Part shown: positions 16,442 through 25,638 of the stretch, one piece after another
Numbering within the stretch: the first letter of the stretch is position 1
Layout of the letters: every line of letters begins with the position of its first letter
Assembly (NCBI GenBank): GCA_028689615.1
Contig: JAQVCV010000049.1
Coordinates: 1 to 36,861 of the forward strand
Source: Bacteroidales bacterium
GTDB taxonomy: Bacteria > Bacteroidota > Bacteroidia > Bacteroidales > TTA-H9
Length of the DNA: 36,861 bases
Direction: 5' to 3'
Made by a program: the position numbers and the translations under genes
The notes under the pieces: generated by a model
What the model was told of the DNA's origin: nothing
What the model saw: only the letters and a program-made list of their open reading frames with translations
The model's database searches: none

Positions 16442-18064
16442 TTAAGGAACCTTCTTTGCCCTCATCTCGCGGCCATTCATGCTGAAAATCAATTCCAGAA
16501 CACCCCCCTCTGCATTTTCGACAAACTCCACCGTGAGATCGGCAGGGTAGTGGATAAAGAATTTTGAGGCCGATTCGGGCAGCAGCTGTGCCTTGTTACC
16601 CCTGTCTTCCATAAAAAGCTTTGATTGCTCGAGCGTAATCTCGAAGAAGTCGTTTTCGGCAATCTGGTATTTCCCTGCAAACTTTCCCCATCGCTCGGGG
16701 GTAGCCTCAATGGGTTTTTTGGGTGGGAAGAAAAGCTCCGACTGACGTGCCTTCCGGGCGGCTTCCATTTTTTGTTTCAGTATTCTGATTTTCTTTTCTT
16801 TAGACTGTGCATCAAGGGTTGCTTCCACTTCCGATAAAGCCATGTTAGCCATCAAATTCGATTCTCCTTCAGCCTTTGGCGACATGGCAGCATACTCGAG
16901 ACTTGCCTGAGGCGGAACCCCCGATAACACAGCTTTTATTTCATCGGGATGAAGCGAAGCCCGGTATAACAGCACATTGTAGATTCCCAGCCCCTTTTCC
17001 GAGGTGTTTACAGCAAAGCAAACAGGTTCAATTTGCTGGTGCAGGGTGTAGGCAGGTTTTCCATCAAACCACCATTCAACCTGTTGGTTCACATAGTTTT
17101 GATTGATCAAAAAGTGGTGTTGCTTCTTGAGGTCAAAACTTTTGAATTCAAACACAACGGTATCGTTTTTTACCAATTCTGCCTTTCCTTCAGGGTTGAC
17201 CAACAGGGTAAAAACTCCTTGCGCGTGCTCGATGGTAGCCAGCCTGGATGGGTGTAATGAACTGACAAAGAATGAGAAAGCAAAAGAGTGAATCACATCT
17301 GAAGGCACAAGCATCAGGTTGCTCTTCAACGGTTTCGGGGTGATGGCAGCAGGTGTTTGGAAGCTATTCATGTCGGGAAGTTTCCTGCCCGACTCCATCG
17401 CATCGAACATAGAGGGGGGAATGGCGAGAAACAACTCTTCGTGGCCGCGGTTGTCGGGATGGCCGGCATCGAAGGTTAGCCCTTCTGGGAACTGCCCATG
17501 GCCGTTGTTGAGTGGCCCAAGAAAATTCACACAGGGAACCGACCACGAGTTGATTGTTGCATTCATCCGCCGGATGCAATCGTGATGCGTGTCGGAATAA
17601 TCGTTGTTGGCATAGCACAAACCCACTACCGGCTTGATTCCATCGCGATTGCACCTGCTGATAATCGCTTTCAACCCACGGCGAAACCTGTTGAAAACAG
17701 TATCGGTATTTTGGCTGGAAAGCCCTTCGTTGGCCATCGAGAGACCAATAAAAAGATAATCGGGCCGTGGATCAGTGTATTGGCTCCACGACGCCAACAC
17801 ATCGGAAGTGGTAAAGCCGGGGCGGCTTTTGTTGGTCACCTTCCACCCAGCCGGAGCAAGCTCGCGGGCCAAACGGGCAACATAACCATTCTGCATATCG
17901 TATTTCGCTTCGTAGGAGGTGACCCAGCCGGCAGCTACCGAAGAACCAGCCACAACAATTGTTTTGGTTGAATCAGGGGGTGGAGTGCCTAGCCCCGACA
18001 CGATCCGTGGCATGAAAGCGACCAAAAGAAAAACGAGGATGGACACGTTTAGAATCTTCTTCAT
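16442..18064 (-). CDS. Secreted SGNH-hydrolase multidomain protein
   Basis: The 540-residue protein has an N-terminal signal or anchor (2-24). An SGNH/GDSL hydrolase domain follows (about 33-225). Block I is VAGSSVAAG with likely nucleophile Ser42, block II has G83 in SRPGFTT, block III has N112 in GLSMANEG, and block V is D199-AG-H202. This supports an esterase or deacylase acting outside the cytoplasm. Residues 245-390 look like a beta-sandwich of laminin-G type. A charged coiled coil with KEKKIRILKQKMEAARKARQ follows (about 415-440). A C-terminal beta domain (450-540) resembles the DUF3471-type tail of beta-lactamase-family proteins. The substrate is unknown. It is transcribed divergently from the LytS kinase, sharing a region with direct repeats. 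Confidence 0.75.
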   Translation of the reverse strand: MKKILNVSILVFLLVAFMPRIVSGLGTPPPDSTKTIVVAGSSVAAGWVTSYEAKYDMQNGYVARLARELAPAGWKVTNKSRPGFTTSDVLASWSQYTDPRPDYLFIGLSMANEGLSSQNTDTVFNRFRRGLKAIISRCNRDGIKPVVGLCYANNDYSDTHHDCIRRMNATINSWSVPCVNFLGPLNNGHGQFPEGLTFDAGHPDNRGHEELFLAIPPSMFDAMESGRKLPDMNSFQTPAAITPKPLKSNLMLVPSDVIHSFAFSFFVSSLHPSRLATIEHAQGVFTLLVNPEGKAELVKNDTVVFEFKSFDLKKQHHFLINQNYVNQQVEWWFDGKPAYTLHQQIEPVCFAVNTSEKGLGIYNVLLYRASLHPDEIKAVLSGVPPQASLEYAAMSPKAEGESNLMANMALSEVEATLDAQSKEKKIRILKQKMEAARKARQSELFFPPKKPIEATPERWGKFAGKYQIAENDFFEITLEQSKLFMEDRGNKAQLLPESASKFFIHYPADLTVEFVENAEGGVLELIFSMNGREMRAKKVP

Positions 18065-18127
18065 TTTACAAGTATTAAAGTTTACAATCTCTTGACGGCT
18101 TGTTAGTCTGCCTCGTTACCAACGCGA

Positions 18128-18187
18128 GTGACAAAAGGGATGAAGCGATGAAATTTGTGACGAAAGGCTGTTTTTTGTGATGAACCC
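18128..18187. promoter_or_regulatory. Direct repeats between the SGNH gene and lytS-like kinase
   Basis: GTGACAAAAGG (18128-18138) and GTGACGAAAGG (18157-18167) differ by one base, and a weaker GTGATGAACCC starts at 18177. Read on the minus strand these are CCTTTYGTCAC, resembling AlgR/LytTR-type sites with a TTCGTC core. GATGAA also occurs three times (18139, 18147, 18179). They may bind the LytTR regulator encoded just downstream. Confidence 0.4.
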
Positions 18188-18222
18188 CGCTGTTGACCCC
18201 TCGGGCGTGGTCTGATTCTCTT

Positions 18223-18230
18223 TACTTTTG
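18223..18230 (+). promoter_or_regulatory. Likely -7 box of the kinase-regulator operon
   Basis: TACTTTTG fits TAnnTTTG exactly. It overlaps the GTG at 18230, which argues against that codon as the translation start. No clear -33 box. Confidence 0.4.
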
Positions 18231-18247
18231 TGGCGGATGAACCTTTG

Positions 18248-19360
18248 ATGATGACCCGTAAATCCGACCTGAATACAAATGTTTTCATGAGCCACGCTCA
18301 CCCATCGCCGGAGAAATTGCCTACACAGGAGGCTGTTGGTGGCACCCTTGTTTTTTCATGCCTGTTCTGGGGCATTGCCTGGGTTCTGGTTTTTGTGTCG
18401 TTTCTGACGATACTCGCCCCCCTGCACGCCATTCGCAATGCCACCGGTTTTTTAGTCCCGCTGATTGCTCCCGTGATGGTGCTTGAATACCTTTTCAGAC
18501 GGTTCTTTTCTTCCCGTCGGTTTTTTTGGTGGATTGCCTTGTCGGTGGTTGCTGTAGCAGCGTTTGGCTACGCGAACTTCTATATTTTCAAGAAACTCAT
18601 CAACGACCCTGAGGCCGAATCGAATACTGTTTTGGCAATTGTTGTATTCTTCTTGATTTACCGCGGCATTCTCTTTTTCTTCCATGGAGCCAAACAGCAG
18701 TTGCAACTCAACGAAACACTTACCGCTTACGCCCAATCACAAGCGAAACTAAAAGCAATCGAAGCCGGGAAAACCTTAGCCGAGCTCAACGCCCTGCGAT
18801 CGCAACTTAACCCTCACTTCCTTTTCAACAACCTCAACAACCTCTACTCACTCATCGAAACCCAAAGGCCCAACGCATCGCGGATGGTGCTCATGATGTC
18901 CGATATACTGCGGCACATTCTGGAAACCTCGCGCAAAGAACTGGTAACGGTTGCAGAGGAGGTTCGGTTTCTGCAAAATTACATCGCGTTGGAAGAGATC
19001 AGGTTGGAAGACAACTGCAAAATAGATTTGGGAATCAACTGCCCTGATACCTCCTTGCTGATGCCGCCATTGCTGCTGCTCCCTTTGATTGAAAACTGCT
19101 TTAAACACGGAATTTCGGTCGATAGAAAGAATAATTTTGTTTCAATCGGGATAGAGGCCGATTTTGATAACCTGAAATTCACAGCCAGAAACTATTTCGA
19201 TCCCAGCCGCGTCACGATCACTGAAAGTGCCACTGCTGTGGGTCTTCGCTATCTTACACGACGCCTTCAGACGCTGCCGTCCGAAACATGGCACTATGCA
19301 GCCAACCCCGAAGGTTCGGTTTATGTGGCAACCCTAACCATACAATTGACGCGGCCATGA
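18248..19360 (+). CDS. LytS-family membrane sensor histidine kinase
   Basis: This is a sensor kinase of the His_kinase (PF06580) class that phosphorylates LytTR regulators. Four TM segments lie at about residues 32-58, 65-80, 93-115 and 128-146. A helical linker leads to QLNPHFLFNNLNNL with the phospho-acceptor His190. The N box is LLPLIENCFKHG. The G box is weakly conserved (TAVGLRYLTRRLQ instead of GIGLxN), so ATP binding may be altered. No sensory domain beyond the membrane part is present. The start is uncertain: GTG 18230 overlaps the -7 box, while ATG 18248, 18251 and 18287 are all possible. The TGA overlaps the ATG of the regulator (ATGA), showing translational coupling. Confidence 0.88.
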   Translation: MMTRKSDLNTNVFMSHAHPSPEKLPTQEAVGGTLVFSCLFWGIAWVLVFVSFLTILAPLHAIRNATGFLVPLIAPVMVLEYLFRRFFSSRRFFWWIALSVVAVAAFGYANFYIFKKLINDPEAESNTVLAIVVFFLIYRGILFFFHGAKQQLQLNETLTAYAQSQAKLKAIEAGKTLAELNALRSQLNPHFLFNNLNNLYSLIETQRPNASRMVLMMSDILRHILETSRKELVTVAEEVRFLQNYIALEEIRLEDNCKIDLGINCPDTSLLMPPLLLLPLIENCFKHGISVDRKNNFVSIGIEADFDNLKFTARNYFDPSRVTITESATAVGLRYLTRRLQTLPSETWHYAANPEGSVYVATLTIQLTRP

Positions 19361-20094
19361 AAAAACCAACCTGCCTCGTTGTTGAGGACGAAAAGCCAGC
19401 GCAACGGATTCTGGAGAACTACATCCGTCGAACCGGCATGTTTGAATTGCTCGGAATTTTCGACAACGTGGTTGACGCTATTGCTTTTTTGGAACACAAC
19501 ACCCCCGACTTGTTGATTTTGGACATCCGGATGCCGGGCATCAGCGGCATCGAGTTTGCCCGCAGTTACCAGGCAAAATCAAACATCATGTTTACCACTG
19601 CCTTTACAGATTATGCCGTGGAAGGATTCGACATGGGAGTGGTTGACTACCTGCTTAAGCCTTTTTCGTTCGAGAGATTTCTGACGGCAGTGCAACGATT
19701 TTTCGACAAAAGACGTCAGCAACAAACCAACCAGGCGAACCTGTACCTCGAACAACCCCAACAAACAGCCAATCTGGTTGTAAAAACCACCAAAGGGCTT
19801 GAAAAAATAAGCATCAACGAAATAGAATACCTGCAATCGTATGGCAATTACCTGAAAATTGTGTGTGGTTCAAAGGTTTTCGTTTGCAGGAGCACCCTTC
19901 CGGCGATGTTAAGCAGGCTTCAGGAACATTCCTTCCTGCGCGTGCATCGCTCGTTTGCCGTTGCTCTTCAAAAGATTGATTCAATAGCCTCAGGCAAGAT
20001 AACTGTAGGCAGAATACACCTGCCGGTTGGTGCAGCTTACCACGAGACATTGGTAAGAATGTGGGGAAAAACTGCCTACCCGAATGAAGTGTGA
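19357..20094 (+). CDS. LytTR-family response regulator
   Basis: The 245-residue protein has a receiver domain (1-120): acidic pair E10-D11, phospho-acceptor D56 in LLILDIRMPG, T80 in MFTTAF, and K101 in YLLKPFS. A Gln-rich linker follows (about 115-132), then a LytTR DNA-binding domain (about 137-240) with ISINEIEYLQSYGNYLKI, STLPAMLSRL and FLRVHRSFAV. The ATG at 19357 overlaps the kinase stop, so the two form one operon and a cognate pair. LytTR domains bind direct repeats; candidate repeats lie upstream of the kinase at 18128-18187. The C-terminus is complete and no partner gene follows before the next promoter. Confidence 0.95.
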   Translation: MKKPTCLVVEDEKPAQRILENYIRRTGMFELLGIFDNVVDAIAFLEHNTPDLLILDIRMPGISGIEFARSYQAKSNIMFTTAFTDYAVEGFDMGVVDYLLKPFSFERFLTAVQRFFDKRRQQQTNQANLYLEQPQQTANLVVKTTKGLEKISINEIEYLQSYGNYLKIVCGSKVFVCRSTLPAMLSRLQEHSFLRVHRSFAVALQKIDSIASGKITVGRIHLPVGAAYHETLVRMWGKTAYPNEV

Positions 20095-20195
20095 TCAACA
20101 TTAAGGGTTCAATTCATGCTTGAAAAGGAGGCTTTCATGTAAAATAATTTCATTCGTATAAAAAAACTAGGGATTCATTATGAATTGGATTTTCC

Positions 20196-20203
20196 TATCT
20201 TTG
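20196..20203 (+). promoter_or_regulatory. Likely -7 box of the GLUG-protein gene
   Basis: TATCTTTG, an exact TAnnTTTG, 50 nt before the ATG at 20253. No TTTG at the -33 position. Confidence 0.4.
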
Positions 20204-20252
20204 AAAATGCTGATATTTGTCTGTTAAAATTTATACGATCAATTTACCCTAT

Positions 20253-22700
20253 ATGAAAAAGACATTATTACTTACGTTTTTCATTTCTTTATACCTGATA
20301 ACATTAGGTGGAGTTTATAGCGGTGGCAGCGGTACTGCTGCTGATCCCTACAGGATAGCTAATCTGAATGATCTGTCAGAAATGAGTTCAACCTATTCAG
20401 ATCGCAACAAACACTTCATTCAAACTATGAATATTGATGCGAGTGCTACGAGTAGTTGGTATGACGGAGGAGGGTGGCGACCGATTGGGTTATTCTCTGG
20501 AACATACAACGGTCAAAACTATGTCATTAGCAATTTGTTCATTAAAGTGAACCTCGTTACTGTTGTTGATGCCAATGGGGTAGGACTTTTTGGAACACTC
20601 CAGGCGAATGGCATTGTTAAGAATTTGGGAATGCTTAATGCGTCTGTAGTCTGTGAAATGGCAAATATCTCAGGGGTCATCGTTGGAACAAATTACGGAA
20701 CTGTTCAAGAATGCTACTCAACCGGACTCTTAACCGATGGGCCAGGATGGAATACTTTCTGGAACTATGCCGGGGGATTGGTTGGTTTAAATTATGGTAC
20801 AATTGGTCGTTCTTTTTCAGAAGTTTCATTGGTAGTTACCGAAACGATGAGTGCCGGAGGACTTGTTGGGCGAAATTATGGAACAATCAGTAATTCTTAT
20901 GCCAGAGGGTCAATTTCTGGCAATTGTACGGAATTGGGAGGTTTAGTTGCAAAAAACGGTGGAGTAGTAAACAATTGCTATTCTGTTGGTGCAGTGTCTG
21001 CAACTACTCCAGCGTCGGCTGTTATGGGTGGACTAATTGCAGTTACAGTAGCTTCTGCGAGTTGTACAAATTCCTTCTGGGATCAAGGAGCCTCGGGCCA
21101 ATCAATAAGTGCTGGTGGACAGGGACTTTCTGGATTGGACATGATTTTCCCTTCTACCTTTACAAATGCTGGCTGGGATTATATCAACGAAACGGCAAAT
21201 GGAACTTCAGATTATTGGTATCACCTGGGCTATCCAAGACTTAATACAGAAACAATTTGGGTGGGTACTTCGGATAACAATTGGGATAACGCGTTGAATT
21301 GGAGCCCACAGGCAATTCCTTCCAATACCAATAATGTCTCGATTCCCTTTCAAGAATCCTTGATAACACCCGGTACATCAGCAACCTGCAACAACCTTAC
21401 AGTAAGTTCAACCTCCGGGCTTACGATTCAATCCGGGGGGTCTCTTATTGCCGGTTCGGTAACGGGTGAAATCACTGTTCATCGAAATCTCAATGGGTCG
21501 GGAAGATATTATTTTATTTCTTCTCCGGTAAATTCGGCTGACCTTGCAACCATTTTCCCAAGCGGTCAGGTGTCTTCCATTTTCTTTCGAAGCTTCGTTG
21601 AATCATCAGGCAATTGGGTAAACCATGAAATTCCGTATAACCTGATAAACGGTAAGGGTTATAGCTTTTATCTTGCAAGCGGTACTTCTTGTGAAGCAAC
21701 TTTCACTGGCAGTGCTATTACTACAAATGTAACCCCTGTTTTAACCAACATTGGCTCTGGTGGAGTGCATTATGCCGGATGGAACTTGCTGGGTAATCCA
21801 TTTACTTCGTCCATTCAGTGGGGACAGGGAGACTGGAACCTTAACGACGTGAGCAACGGAGTCTATGTATGGAGTAATGGGTCATATAAAAGCTATGTTG
21901 GAGGAGTTGGTGAACTTACCAATGGAATTATCCCTCCACAGCAAGGTTTCTTCGTTAAAGCTAACGGTGCATCGCCATCGCTGACGATACCAGCGAATGC
22001 ACGAGTGCATAGTTCACAACCCTTTTACAAGGAGACAACAGCCGAAGTGCTTCGATTAGGTATCACCAACAACCAGAATGAGTATAGCGACGCAGCCTAT
22101 ATTAGGTTCACTCCTGACGCAACCGCAGGTTTCGATAATGATTTCGATGCCTACAAACTCGAGAATGCCGCTGAAGCTCCAATGATCTTTACCAATGCAG
22201 ACGATGTAAACTTAAGTATCAACGCTCTTCCTTCAATTGAAGAATTCCCCGAAATTGTAGTTGCCTTCAATGCTGGAACTGAAGGGGTATATACCCTTAC
22301 TGCATCGGGGATGGAATCGTTCCCGAGCGGTGACATTATTCTTACCGATCTGAAAAATAATGCCCGGCAAAGCTTACGACAAAATCCTGTTTACTTTTTT
22401 AACTCTTCAGTTGTGAACGAACCAGAGCGTTTTAAAATCAGTTTTACAACAGTAGGAATAATGGAAAACTCATTGAATAAAATCAATATTTTGGTTGCCA
22501 ACAACATGCTGGAGCTACACTTTCCGGAAATGATTTCTGGCATGGTGGCTGTCAGCAACCTGGCAGGGCAAATTGTAGCTAATCTTCCCGTTAATGGGAA
22601 AGGGATTATTCGAATGAATTCCCCACATGTTCCAGGTATATATTTTGTTTCTCTCACTACTGCATCAGGAACTATCACTCAAAAAGTATTTGTCAAGTAA
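20253..22700 (+). CDS. T9SS-secreted GLUG-repeat surface protein
   Basis: The 815-residue protein has a signal peptide (MKKTLLLTFFISLYLITLGG) and YSGGSGTAADPYRIAN, the usual opening of GLUG-repeat adhesin-like proteins. Residues about 130-290 contain five GLUG units such as AGGLVGLNYGTIGRSFSE and AGGLVGRNYGTISNSYARG, expected to form a right-handed beta helix. Residues 330-600 are beta-rich, with ends of the GWNLLGNPFTSSI and PQQGFFVKA type often seen in Bacteroidota surface proteins. The last 80 residues form a type A T9SS sorting domain ending GIYFVSLTTASGTITQKVFVK. It is presumably delivered through the outer membrane and anchored. The frame continues 12 codons upstream from a TTG; the ATG is preferred. 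Base composition is more AT-rich than metG next to it. Confidence 0.85.
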   Translation: MKKTLLLTFFISLYLITLGGVYSGGSGTAADPYRIANLNDLSEMSSTYSDRNKHFIQTMNIDASATSSWYDGGGWRPIGLFSGTYNGQNYVISNLFIKVNLVTVVDANGVGLFGTLQANGIVKNLGMLNASVVCEMANISGVIVGTNYGTVQECYSTGLLTDGPGWNTFWNYAGGLVGLNYGTIGRSFSEVSLVVTETMSAGGLVGRNYGTISNSYARGSISGNCTELGGLVAKNGGVVNNCYSVGAVSATTPASAVMGGLIAVTVASASCTNSFWDQGASGQSISAGGQGLSGLDMIFPSTFTNAGWDYINETANGTSDYWYHLGYPRLNTETIWVGTSDNNWDNALNWSPQAIPSNTNNVSIPFQESLITPGTSATCNNLTVSSTSGLTIQSGGSLIAGSVTGEITVHRNLNGSGRYYFISSPVNSADLATIFPSGQVSSIFFRSFVESSGNWVNHEIPYNLINGKGYSFYLASGTSCEATFTGSAITTNVTPVLTNIGSGGVHYAGWNLLGNPFTSSIQWGQGDWNLNDVSNGVYVWSNGSYKSYVGGVGELTNGIIPPQQGFFVKANGASPSLTIPANARVHSSQPFYKETTAEVLRLGITNNQNEYSDAAYIRFTPDATAGFDNDFDAYKLENAAEAPMIFTNADDVNLSINALPSIEEFPEIVVAFNAGTEGVYTLTASGMESFPSGDIILTDLKNNARQSLRQNPVYFFNSSVVNEPERFKISFTTVGIMENSLNKINILVANNMLELHFPEMISGMVAVSNLAGQIVANLPVNGKGIIRMNSPHVPGIYFVSLTTASGTITQKVFVK

Positions 22701-22721
22701 AAAAAATACAAATTAAAAGAA

Positions 22722-22961
22722 ATGAAAAAAAATCTTCTCAAATCTGCTATCGCTTTCATCATTGCTGCAACTCCATTATTCATATCCGCCCAACCCACGC
22801 CAGGGGAAAACTCAAATGGGAATGCTGTGGGTGGTAATCCAATCGGCGGGGGTGCGGCACCAATTGCGGGAGGGCAAATCATTCTTCTGGTTGCTGCCAT
22901 AGGGTATGGCTCAGGAAAGATTCTTCAGATGAACTCTTGTAAATGGCAAAAAAAACGCTGA
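22722..22961 (+). CDS. Small signal-peptide protein with PIxGG-hydrophobic-basic tail
   Basis: The 79-residue protein begins with a signal peptide ending near ISAQ (1-24). A Gly/Asn/Pro-rich spacer (25-48) follows, then APIAGGQIILLVAAIGYGSGK and a basic end. That tripartite end (short motif, hydrophobic helix, Lys/Arg) resembles small Bacteroidota proteins said to carry a PID-CTERM sorting tail, with Asp replaced by Ala here; that family link is from memory and unverified. It starts 21 nt after the T9SS cargo gene on the same strand, with no terminator between, so the two are probably cotranscribed. The last ten residues look less conserved. Function unknown. Confidence 0.65.
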   Translation: MKKNLLKSAIAFIIAATPLFISAQPTPGENSNGNAVGGNPIGGGAAPIAGGQIILLVAAIGYGSGKILQMNSCKWQKKR

Positions 22962-23037
22962 TTCTTCCATTGCAATTGGTTTGATAGTCATTAAGGGGCA
23001 AATACCCTTTCCATGCAGTTGCAACCCGACAAAACCG

Positions 23038-23045
23038 TAACTTTG
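23038..23045 (+). promoter_or_regulatory. Likely -7 box for metG
   Basis: TAACTTTG, an exact TAnnTTTG, 27 nt before the metG ATG. A TTG at 23019-23021 is only 16 nt upstream, so the -33 element is doubtful. Confidence 0.45.
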
Positions 23046-23071
23046 CCGCTTCATTAAAGTTCGCAAATTGC

Positions 23072-25129
23072 ATGGAGACTACCAAAAAATTCAGTCGCAC
23101 CACCATCACTTCGGCCTTGCCTTATGCCAACGGCCCTATTCATATTGGCCATTTGGCAGGAGTTTATATCCCTGCCGATATCTACGCCCGCTACCTCCGC
23201 TCCAAAGGCGAAGAGGTGTTGTTTATTGGCGGAAGCGATGAACACGGGGTGCCCATAACCATCAAAGCCCGCAAAGAAGGTGTCGCCCCACAGCAGGTGG
23301 TTGACAAATACCATGGAATCATCAAGCAGTCGTTCGAGGAGTTGGGCATCTCCTTCGATGTGTATTCCCGTACCTCGGCTCCCATCCACCACGAAACAGC
23401 CAGCGGGTTTTTCAGGAAGATGTATGAGCAGGGCGACTTCATCGAACAAACCACCCAACAATACTACGACGAAGAGGCCCGCCAGTTTCTGGCCGACCGC
23501 TACATCACTGGCACCTGTCCCCATTGCGGTTTCGAGAAAGCTTACGGCGATCAGTGCGAGAAATGCGGCACAACGCTCAACGCCACCGACCTGATCAATC
23601 CCCGTTCGGCTTTGAGTGGCAACCAGCCGGTGCTTCGCGATACGGCCCACTATTTCCTCCCCCTCGACCGCTACGAGCAGTGGCTTAGAGAATGGATTCT
23701 AGAAAGCCATCGCGACGACTGGAAAACCAACGTGTATGGTCAGTGCAAATCGTGGCTCGATCAGGGATTGCAGCCTCGCGCCGTAACCCGCGATCTCGAC
23801 TGGGGTGTGAAGGTGCCGGTGGAAGGCTCCGACGGGAAGGTGCTCTACGTGTGGTTTGATGCACCCATTGGCTATATTTCGGCCACCCGCGAATGGGCAC
23901 AACAACACCAAACCGACTGGCAACCCTGGTGGAAAAGCACCGACAGCCGCCTCATCCACTTCATCGGGAAAGACAACATCGTGTTCCATTGCATCATTTT
24001 TCCCGCCATGCTCAAGGCCGAGGGAAGCTACATCGTGCCCGACAACGTGCCGGCCAACGAGTTCCTCAACCTCGAAGGCGATAAGATAAGCACCTCGCGC
24101 AACTGGGCCGTATGGCTCCACGAATACCTGGCCGATTTTCCAGGAAAACAGGATGTGCTCCGCTACGTGCTGTGTGCCAATGCACCCGAGACCAAAGACA
24201 ACGATTTCACCTGGAAAGACTTCCAGACACGCAACAACAGCGAGTTGCTGGCTATTTTCGGTAACTTCGTGAACCGCACCGTGGTGCTCACCCACAAGTA
24301 TTTTGAAGGGAAAGTGCCTGCCGCCGGCCCTCTTACTCCCAACGATGAAGAGACTCTGGCCCGCCTGGCCGAATTCCCCGAAAGAATTAGTGCCAGCATC
24401 GAGGCTTTCCGTTTCAGGGAAGCGTTGGGAGAAATGATGAACCTGGCCCGGCTTGGAAACAAATACCTCACCGATAACGAACCGTGGAAGGTTTTTAAAA
24501 CCGACCCCGACAGGGTGATGACCGTGCTGAACATCTCGTTACAGATTTGCGCCAACCTGGCCATCGTTTGCGAACCCTTTCTGCCCTTCACAGCGGCGCG
24601 GCTTAACCACATTCTGAACCTCGACACTACCCGCTGGGGCGCAGCAGGATCGGCAGCACTTATCACTGCGTCGCACCAGTTGGACGAGGCCGCCTTCCTC
24701 TTCGAGAAGATTGAAGACGATGCCATTAAGCTGCAGCTCGACAAGCTGGAAGCCTCGCGTAAGGCCAACCAGGCTGCCCAGGCCACCGTGAACCCCGCGA
24801 AGCCCAATATTGACTACGACGATTTCGCACGGCTCGACATCAGGGTGGGAACCATTGTGGAAGCCGATAAAGTGCCCAAAACCAAGAAGTTGCTCAAACT
24901 GAAGGTTGACACCGGTATTGACCAACGCACGGTGGTTTCGGGCATTGCCGAGCACTACCAACCCGAAGAGATTGTTGGGCAGCGCGTGGTAATGCTCGTG
25001 AACCTGGCCCCCAAGAATCTGAAAGGAATCGAAAGCCAGGGGATGATTCTGATGGCCGAAGATGCCACAGGAAAACTCTGCTTCGTGAGTCCCACCGAAG
25101 CCTTTCGTAATGGAAGCGAGGTGAAATAA
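23072..25129 (+). CDS. metG: Methionyl-tRNA synthetase
   Basis: It charges tRNA-Met with methionine. The 685 residues match the long dimeric form. The HIGH motif is HIGH (24-27) in [12 protein letters not shown], the zinc knuckle is CPHC/CEKC (about 150-165), and [12 protein letters not shown] is the methionine pocket region. The KMSKS loop reads KISTS (in [10 protein letters not shown]), a variant with its second Lys replaced. An anticodon-binding helical bundle follows (about 390-550). The C-terminal Trbp111/EMAP-type tRNA-binding OB-fold spans about 580-685 ([19 protein letters not shown]). It is a single gene ended by a hairpin at 25151-25178. Confidence 0.97.
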   Translation: METTKKFSRTTITSALPYANGPIHIGHLAGVYIPADIYARYLRSKGEEVLFIGGSDEHGVPITIKARKEGVAPQQVVDKYHGIIKQSFEELGISFDVYSRTSAPIHHETASGFFRKMYEQGDFIEQTTQQYYDEEARQFLADRYITGTCPHCGFEKAYGDQCEKCGTTLNATDLINPRSALSGNQPVLRDTAHYFLPLDRYEQWLREWILESHRDDWKTNVYGQCKSWLDQGLQPRAVTRDLDWGVKVPVEGSDGKVLYVWFDAPIGYISATREWAQQHQTDWQPWWKSTDSRLIHFIGKDNIVFHCIIFPAMLKAEGSYIVPDNVPANEFLNLEGDKISTSRNWAVWLHEYLADFPGKQDVLRYVLCANAPETKDNDFTWKDFQTRNNSELLAIFGNFVNRTVVLTHKYFEGKVPAAGPLTPNDEETLARLAEFPERISASIEAFRFREALGEMMNLARLGNKYLTDNEPWKVFKTDPDRVMTVLNISLQICANLAIVCEPFLPFTAARLNHILNLDTTRWGAAGSAALITASHQLDEAAFLFEKIEDDAIKLQLDKLEASRKANQAAQATVNPAKPNIDYDDFARLDIRVGTIVEADKVPKTKKLLKLKVDTGIDQRTVVSGIAEHYQPEEIVGQRVVMLVNLAPKNLKGIESQGMILMAEDATGKLCFVSPTEAFRNGSEVK

Positions 25130-25150
25130 AACAGTTTCATTGTATCCACT

Positions 25151-25181
25151 AAAAGGGCAGGGTGTAACCTGCCCTTTTTTG
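25151..25181 (+). terminator. Intrinsic terminator of metG
   Basis: AAAAGGGCAGG (25151-25161), 6-nt loop, CCTGCCCTTTT (25168-25178), followed by further T and TTG. Confidence 0.9.
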
Positions 25182-25320
25182 TAGATATACGTGAAGTAAA
25201 CAATTCAGCCCATCTCTGGTAGTATTAGCGATTACATAAACCTGAGGCAAGGGTTAGCCTGGGCTTACATTACAAACCAATTGATAGCCATTACATAACA
25301 CAAAACACAGCATGTGGTAA

Positions 25321-25358
25321 TCAGACTTTTTGGTTTTAGGCCAAAAAAGATAATCTGA
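25321..25358. repeat. Bulged inverted repeat
   Basis: TCAGA-CTTTTTGG (25321-25333) pairs with CCAAAAAAG-ATAA-TCTGA (25341-25358), with one extra A and an ATAA bulge. No T run follows on either strand, so it is not a standard terminator. It sits 25 bp upstream of the promoter at 25383. Confidence 0.4.
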
Positions 25359-25382
25359 AAAAAATTTAAAAAATGCTCTCAT

Positions 25383-25415
25383 TTTGTTTGGTGTTAGTGA
25401 AAAATTGTACATTTG
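25383..25415 (+). promoter_or_regulatory. Strong Bacteroidota promoter in the metG-DUF3857 gap
   Basis: TTTG (25383-25386), 21 nt, TACATTTG (25408-25415), an exact -33/-7 pair; a second TTTG abuts at 25387-25390. The predicted start is near 25420, about 75 nt before the short ORF and 435 nt before the DUF3857 gene. Confidence 0.65.
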
Positions 25416-25494
25416 TGACCTGTTGTTAGTTTAACCCGGCCCAACAAGCTACCGTTTATGTATTCAAAATAAATCTAAAGAAACATTTGAGCAT

Positions 25495-25638
25495 ATGCCT
25501 GTTAACAGCAAATTGCAACGCATTGAACCTTATGAGTATAAGGACCCAAAAGATTCAGGATTTGAAGTGGCTACTACCGCGAGGAAAACCATGAAAAGAC
25601 GTTACAGCTGGCAAGATCGTTCTTCAAACACCTTTAAA
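25495..25638 (+). CDS. Possible 47-residue basic protein
   Basis: ATG at 25495 to TAA at 25636-25638 encodes MPVNSKLQRIEPYEYKDPKD, then a second half rich in Arg and Lys (about 28-47) ending DRFFKHL. It has no signal peptide, membrane segment or recognised domain. Support comes only from position: an exact promoter 80 nt upstream and an A-rich stretch (TAAAGAAAC) before the ATG. It could equally be a leader ORF in a long 5' UTR or a chance frame. Confidence 0.3.

Noticed and set aside
18230-18247. GTG start for the LytS-like kinase
   Set aside because: It overlaps the predicted -7 box TACTTTTG, so it would lie at or before the transcript start.
25225-25297. TAGCSATTACATAA pair as a functional direct repeat
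   Set aside because: Only two short imperfect copies in AT-rich DNA; not distinguishable from chance.
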